Source: Prosapia bicincta
Taxonomy: Eukaryota > Arthropoda > Insecta > Hemiptera > Cercopidae
Length of the DNA: 64,000 nucleotides
Reading direction: 5' to 3'
Assembly: GCA_036971475.1 (NCBI GenBank)
Contig: JBAIZL010000005.1
Span: 250,819,823-250,883,822 of the forward strand
Shown here piece after piece: positions 61,331-64,000 of this stretch. The translations under genes were made by a program, and so were the position numbers. The first letter of the stretch is position 1. The number at the start of each line of letters is the position of its first letter. The notes below the pieces were generated by a model. The model saw only the letters and a program-made list of their open reading frames with translations. It made no database searches and was not told where the DNA came from.

Positions 61331-64000
61331 ACAACAACAATTAAATTCATTCAGATGTGCCCATTGCTTTTAGCAACACTTAAACACAACAATAATTAAA
61401 TTCATTCAGACGTGTCCATTGCTTTCAGCAACACATAAACACAACAGCAATTAAATTCATTCAGACGAGCCTATTGCTTTTAGCAACACTTAAACACAAC
61501 AACAATTAATTTCATTCAGACGTGCTTATTGCTTTTAGCAACACTTAAACACAACAACAAATAAATTCATTCAGACGTGCCCATTGCTTTCAGCAACACA
61601 TAAACACAACAGCAATTAAATTCATTCAGACGTGCCTATTGCTTTTAGCAACACTTACACACGACGACAATTAAATTCATTCAGATGTGCCCATTGCTTT
61701 CAGCAACACATAAACACAACAGCAATTAAATTCATTCAGACGTGCCCATTGCTTTTAGCAACACTTAAACACAACAACAATTAAATTCATTCAGACATGC
61801 CCATTGCTTTTAGCAACACTTAAACACAACAACAATTAAATTCATTCAGACGTGCCCATTACTTTCAGCAACACATAAACACAACAGCAATTAAATCCAT
61901 TCAGACGTGCCCATTCTTTTCAGCAACACATAAACACAACAGCAATTAAATTCATTCAGACGTGCCCATTGCTTGTAGCAACACTTAAACACAAGAACAA
62001 TTAAATTCATTCAGATGTGCCCATTGCTTTCAGCAACACATAAGCACAAAAGCAATTAAATTCATTCAAACGTGCCCATTGCTTTTAGCAACACTTAAAT
62101 ACAACAACAATTAAATTCATTCAGACGTGCCCATTGCTTTTAGCAACACTTAAACACAACAACAATTAAATTCATTCAGATGTGCCCATTGCTTTCAGCA
62201 ACACATAAATACAACAGCAATTAAATTCATTCAGACGTGCCCATTGCTTTTAGCAACACTTAAACACAACAGCAAATAAATTCATTCAGACGTGCCCATT
62301 GCTTTTAGCAACACTTAAACACAACAACAATTAAAATCATTCAGATGTGCCCATTACTTTTAGCAACAGTTAAACACAACAACAATTAAATTCATTCAGA
62401 CGTGCTTATTGCTTTTAGCAACACTTAAACACAACAGCAATTAAATTCATTCCGACGTGCCCATTGCTTTTAGCAACACTTGAACACAACAACAATTAAA
62501 TTCATTCAGATGTGCACATTGCTTTTAGCAACACTTAAACACAACAACAATTAAATTTATTCAGAAGTGCCCATTGCTTTTAGCAACACTTAATCACAAC
62601 AACAATTAAATTCATTCAGATGTGCACATTGCTTTTACCAACACTTAAACACAACAACAATTAAATTCAATCAGATGTGCCCATTGCTTTCAGCAACACA
62701 TAGACACAACAGCAATTAAATTCATTCAGTTGTGCCCATTGCTTTTAGCAACACTTAAACACAACAACAATTAAATTCATTCAGATGTGCCCATTGCTTT
62801 TAGCAACACTTAAACACAACAACAATTAAATTCATTCAGACGTGTCCATTGCTTTCAGCAACACATAAACACAACAGCAATTAAATTCATTCAGACGTGC
62901 CTATTGCTTTTAGCAACACTTAGACGCAACAACAATTAAATTCATTCAGATGTGCCCATTGCTTTTAGCGACACCTAAACACAACAACAATTGAATTCAT
63001 TCAGGTGTGCCCATTGCTTTTGGCAACACTTAAACAAAACAACAATTAAGTCCATTCAGACGTGCCCATTGTTTTCAGCAACACATAATCACAAGAGCAA
63101 ATAAATTCATTCAGACGTGCCCATTGCTTTTAGCAACACTTAAACACAACAACAATTAAATTCATTCAGATGTGCACATTGCTTTTAGCAACACTTAAAC
63201 ACAACAACAATTAAATTCATTCAGATGTGCCCATTGCTTTTAGCAACACTTAAACACAACAACAATTAAATTCATTCAGACGTGCCCATTGCTTTCAGCA
63301 ACACATAAACACAACAGCAATTAAATTCATTCAGACGTGCCTATTGCTTTTAGCAACAATTAAACGCAACAACAATTAAATTCATTCAGACATGCCCATT
63401 TCGTTTAGCAACACTTAAACACAACAACAATTAAATTCATTCGGACGTGCCCATTACTTTCAGCAACACCTAAACACAACAGCAATTAAATCCATTCAGA
63501 CGTGCCCATTCTTTTCAGCAACACATAAACACACCAGCAATTAAATTCATTCAGACGTGCCCTTTGCTTTTAGCAACACTTAAACACAAGAACAATTAAA
63601 TTCATTCAGATGTGCCCATTGCTTTTAGCAACACTTAAACACAACAACAATGAAATTAATTCATTTGCGCCAATTGCTTTTAGCAACACTTAAACACAAC
63701 AACAATTAAATTCTTTCAGATGTGCCCATTGCTTTTAGCAACACTTAAACACAACAACAATTAAATTCATTAAGATGTGCCCATTGCTTTCAGCAACAAA
63801 TAAACACAACAGCAATTAAATTCATTCAGACGTGCCCATTTCTTTTAGCAACACCTAAACACAACAACAATTAAATTCATTCAGACGGACCCATTACTCT
63901 CAGCAACACATAAACACAACAGCAATTATATAAATTCAGACGTGCCAATTGTGTTCTGCAACACATAAACACAACAGCAATTAAATTCATTTAGACGTGC
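61331..64000 (+). repeat. Divergent satellite tail, first Block VI-like then Block V-like
   Basis: At 61,640-62,520 there is a diverged copy of a Block VI sub-repeat: CACACGACGAC near 61,655 without the shortened CCTT, CTTGTAGC at 61,972, ATAAGCAC, GCAAATAAATTC and TGCACATTGC. From about 62,700 the order matches the end of Block V unit 4: CAGTTGTGCC, TAAACGCAAC (63,363), CACCTAAAC, ATTCTTTTCAG, ACAAGAAC (63,586), then CATTTGCGCC at 63,662, with four monomers missing before it. Two marks lie exactly 13,635 bp from 49,728 and 49,951. Private changes rise towards the end (ATTTCGTTTAG near 63,400, GTGTTCTGC near 63,950). The array is still unbroken at 64,000. Confidence 0.8.

Larger units (their letters stand above)
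1..64000 (+). repeat. 55-bp satellite DNA array filling the whole window
   Basis: A 55 bp unit repeats without interruption and always in the same orientation. Short anchor words recur once per unit: CAATTAAATTC, GTGCCCATTGC, TTTTAGCAACAC and TTAAACACAAC. The box CAATTAAATTC starts at position 5 and again at 60, giving the period. The consensus on the + strand has roughly 21 A, 16 T, 13 C and 5 G, so it is about 33% GC with strong C-over-G skew. Most monomers differ from the consensus at zero to a few bases. Length variants include a 7 bp deletion, 1-2 bp deletions and one 1 bp insertion near 38,677. No unique sequence breaks the array, and both window edges are inside it. Long satellites of this kind are typical of eukaryotic heterochromatin; the species and chromosomal site are not determinable from the sequence alone. 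Confidence 0.98.

Noticed and set aside
1..64000. CRISPR array, because of the regular short repeats.
   Set aside because: There are no unique spacers; the whole 55 bp unit is conserved, and no cas gene is present.
1..64000. CENP-B box or telomere repeat.
   Set aside because: I found no match to the essential CENP-B pattern (TTCG followed by A and CGGG at the required spacing). TTCGTTT near 12,305 and 63,410 lacks the second half. No TTAGGG-like run is present.
1..64000. Polyadenylation signals (AATAAA) in monomers with ACAAATAAATTC.
   Set aside because: They are single-base variants of CAATTAAATTC repeated with the satellite, with no linked gene or promoter.
1..64000. tRNA, rRNA, transposon or retroelement pieces between HOR blocks.
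   Set aside because: At every block junction one monomer runs directly into another in the 55 bp register. No target-site duplication, terminal repeat, poly-A tail or unique sequence was seen.

Overview
The whole 64 kb window is one uninterrupted tandem satellite array. The monomer is 55 bp, and about 1,160 copies lie head to tail, all in the same orientation, from the first base to the last. Reading both strands I found no gene, RNA gene, transposon, CRISPR array or unique-sequence island. Both ends lie inside the array, so it continues beyond the window on each side. A long, AT-rich (about 33% GC in the consensus), non-coding, higher-order-organised satellite points to a eukaryotic chromosome: pericentromeric, centromeric, subtelomeric or other heterochromatin. 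I cannot name the species, and a bacterial or viral source looks very unlikely.

The monomers fall into two main variants that differ at linked sites. A-type has TTTTAG, CACTT and ACAAC; B-type has TTTCAG, CACAT and ACAGC. A third common dimorphism is GACGTG versus GATGTG, a CpG/TpG change. Rarer diagnostic monomers (small deletions, clustered substitutions) recur at fixed spacings and reveal higher-order repeats (HORs). Unit boundaries below are placed at such diagnostic variants for convenience; the true phase of each unit is arbitrary.

Layout: Block I (1-13.99 kb), units starting near 1, 3005, 7883 and 11993. Block II (13.99-23.2 kb), units of 3014, 2848 and 3068 bp plus a fragment, carrying an older 548 bp internal duplication. 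Block III (23.2-28.7 kb), two units of 2794 bp offset. A patchwork zone (28.7-39.8 kb) holds independent local duplications with offsets of 1426, 440, 548 and 1317 bp, and relicts of Block I/II order. Block V (39.8-50.6 kb), offsets of 2967, 2857 and 1757 bp and a final divergent unit. Block VI (50.6-61.3 kb), the most homogeneous part, with units of 2749, 3079 and 2639 bp made of sub-repeats of about 880, 990 and 879 bp. A divergent tail (61.3-64 kb) goes back to Block V-type order. There is no separate Block IV; that number corresponds to the patchwork zone.

Two diagnostic monomers split the array into lineages. A CACAACGGC variant occurs 16 times from 2.35 to 36.4 kb and I saw none to the right. 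A CACACGACGAC variant first appears at 30.07 kb and recurs to 61.66 kb. They overlap only at 30-36.4 kb, the patchwork zone. Offsets are whole numbers of monomers minus a few bases explained by shared small indels. This is the pattern expected from repeated unequal exchange or amplification in register. I see no support for a protein-coding or defence system; the biology here is the layered history of the satellite. All counts and offsets come from reading by eye, not from an alignment program.
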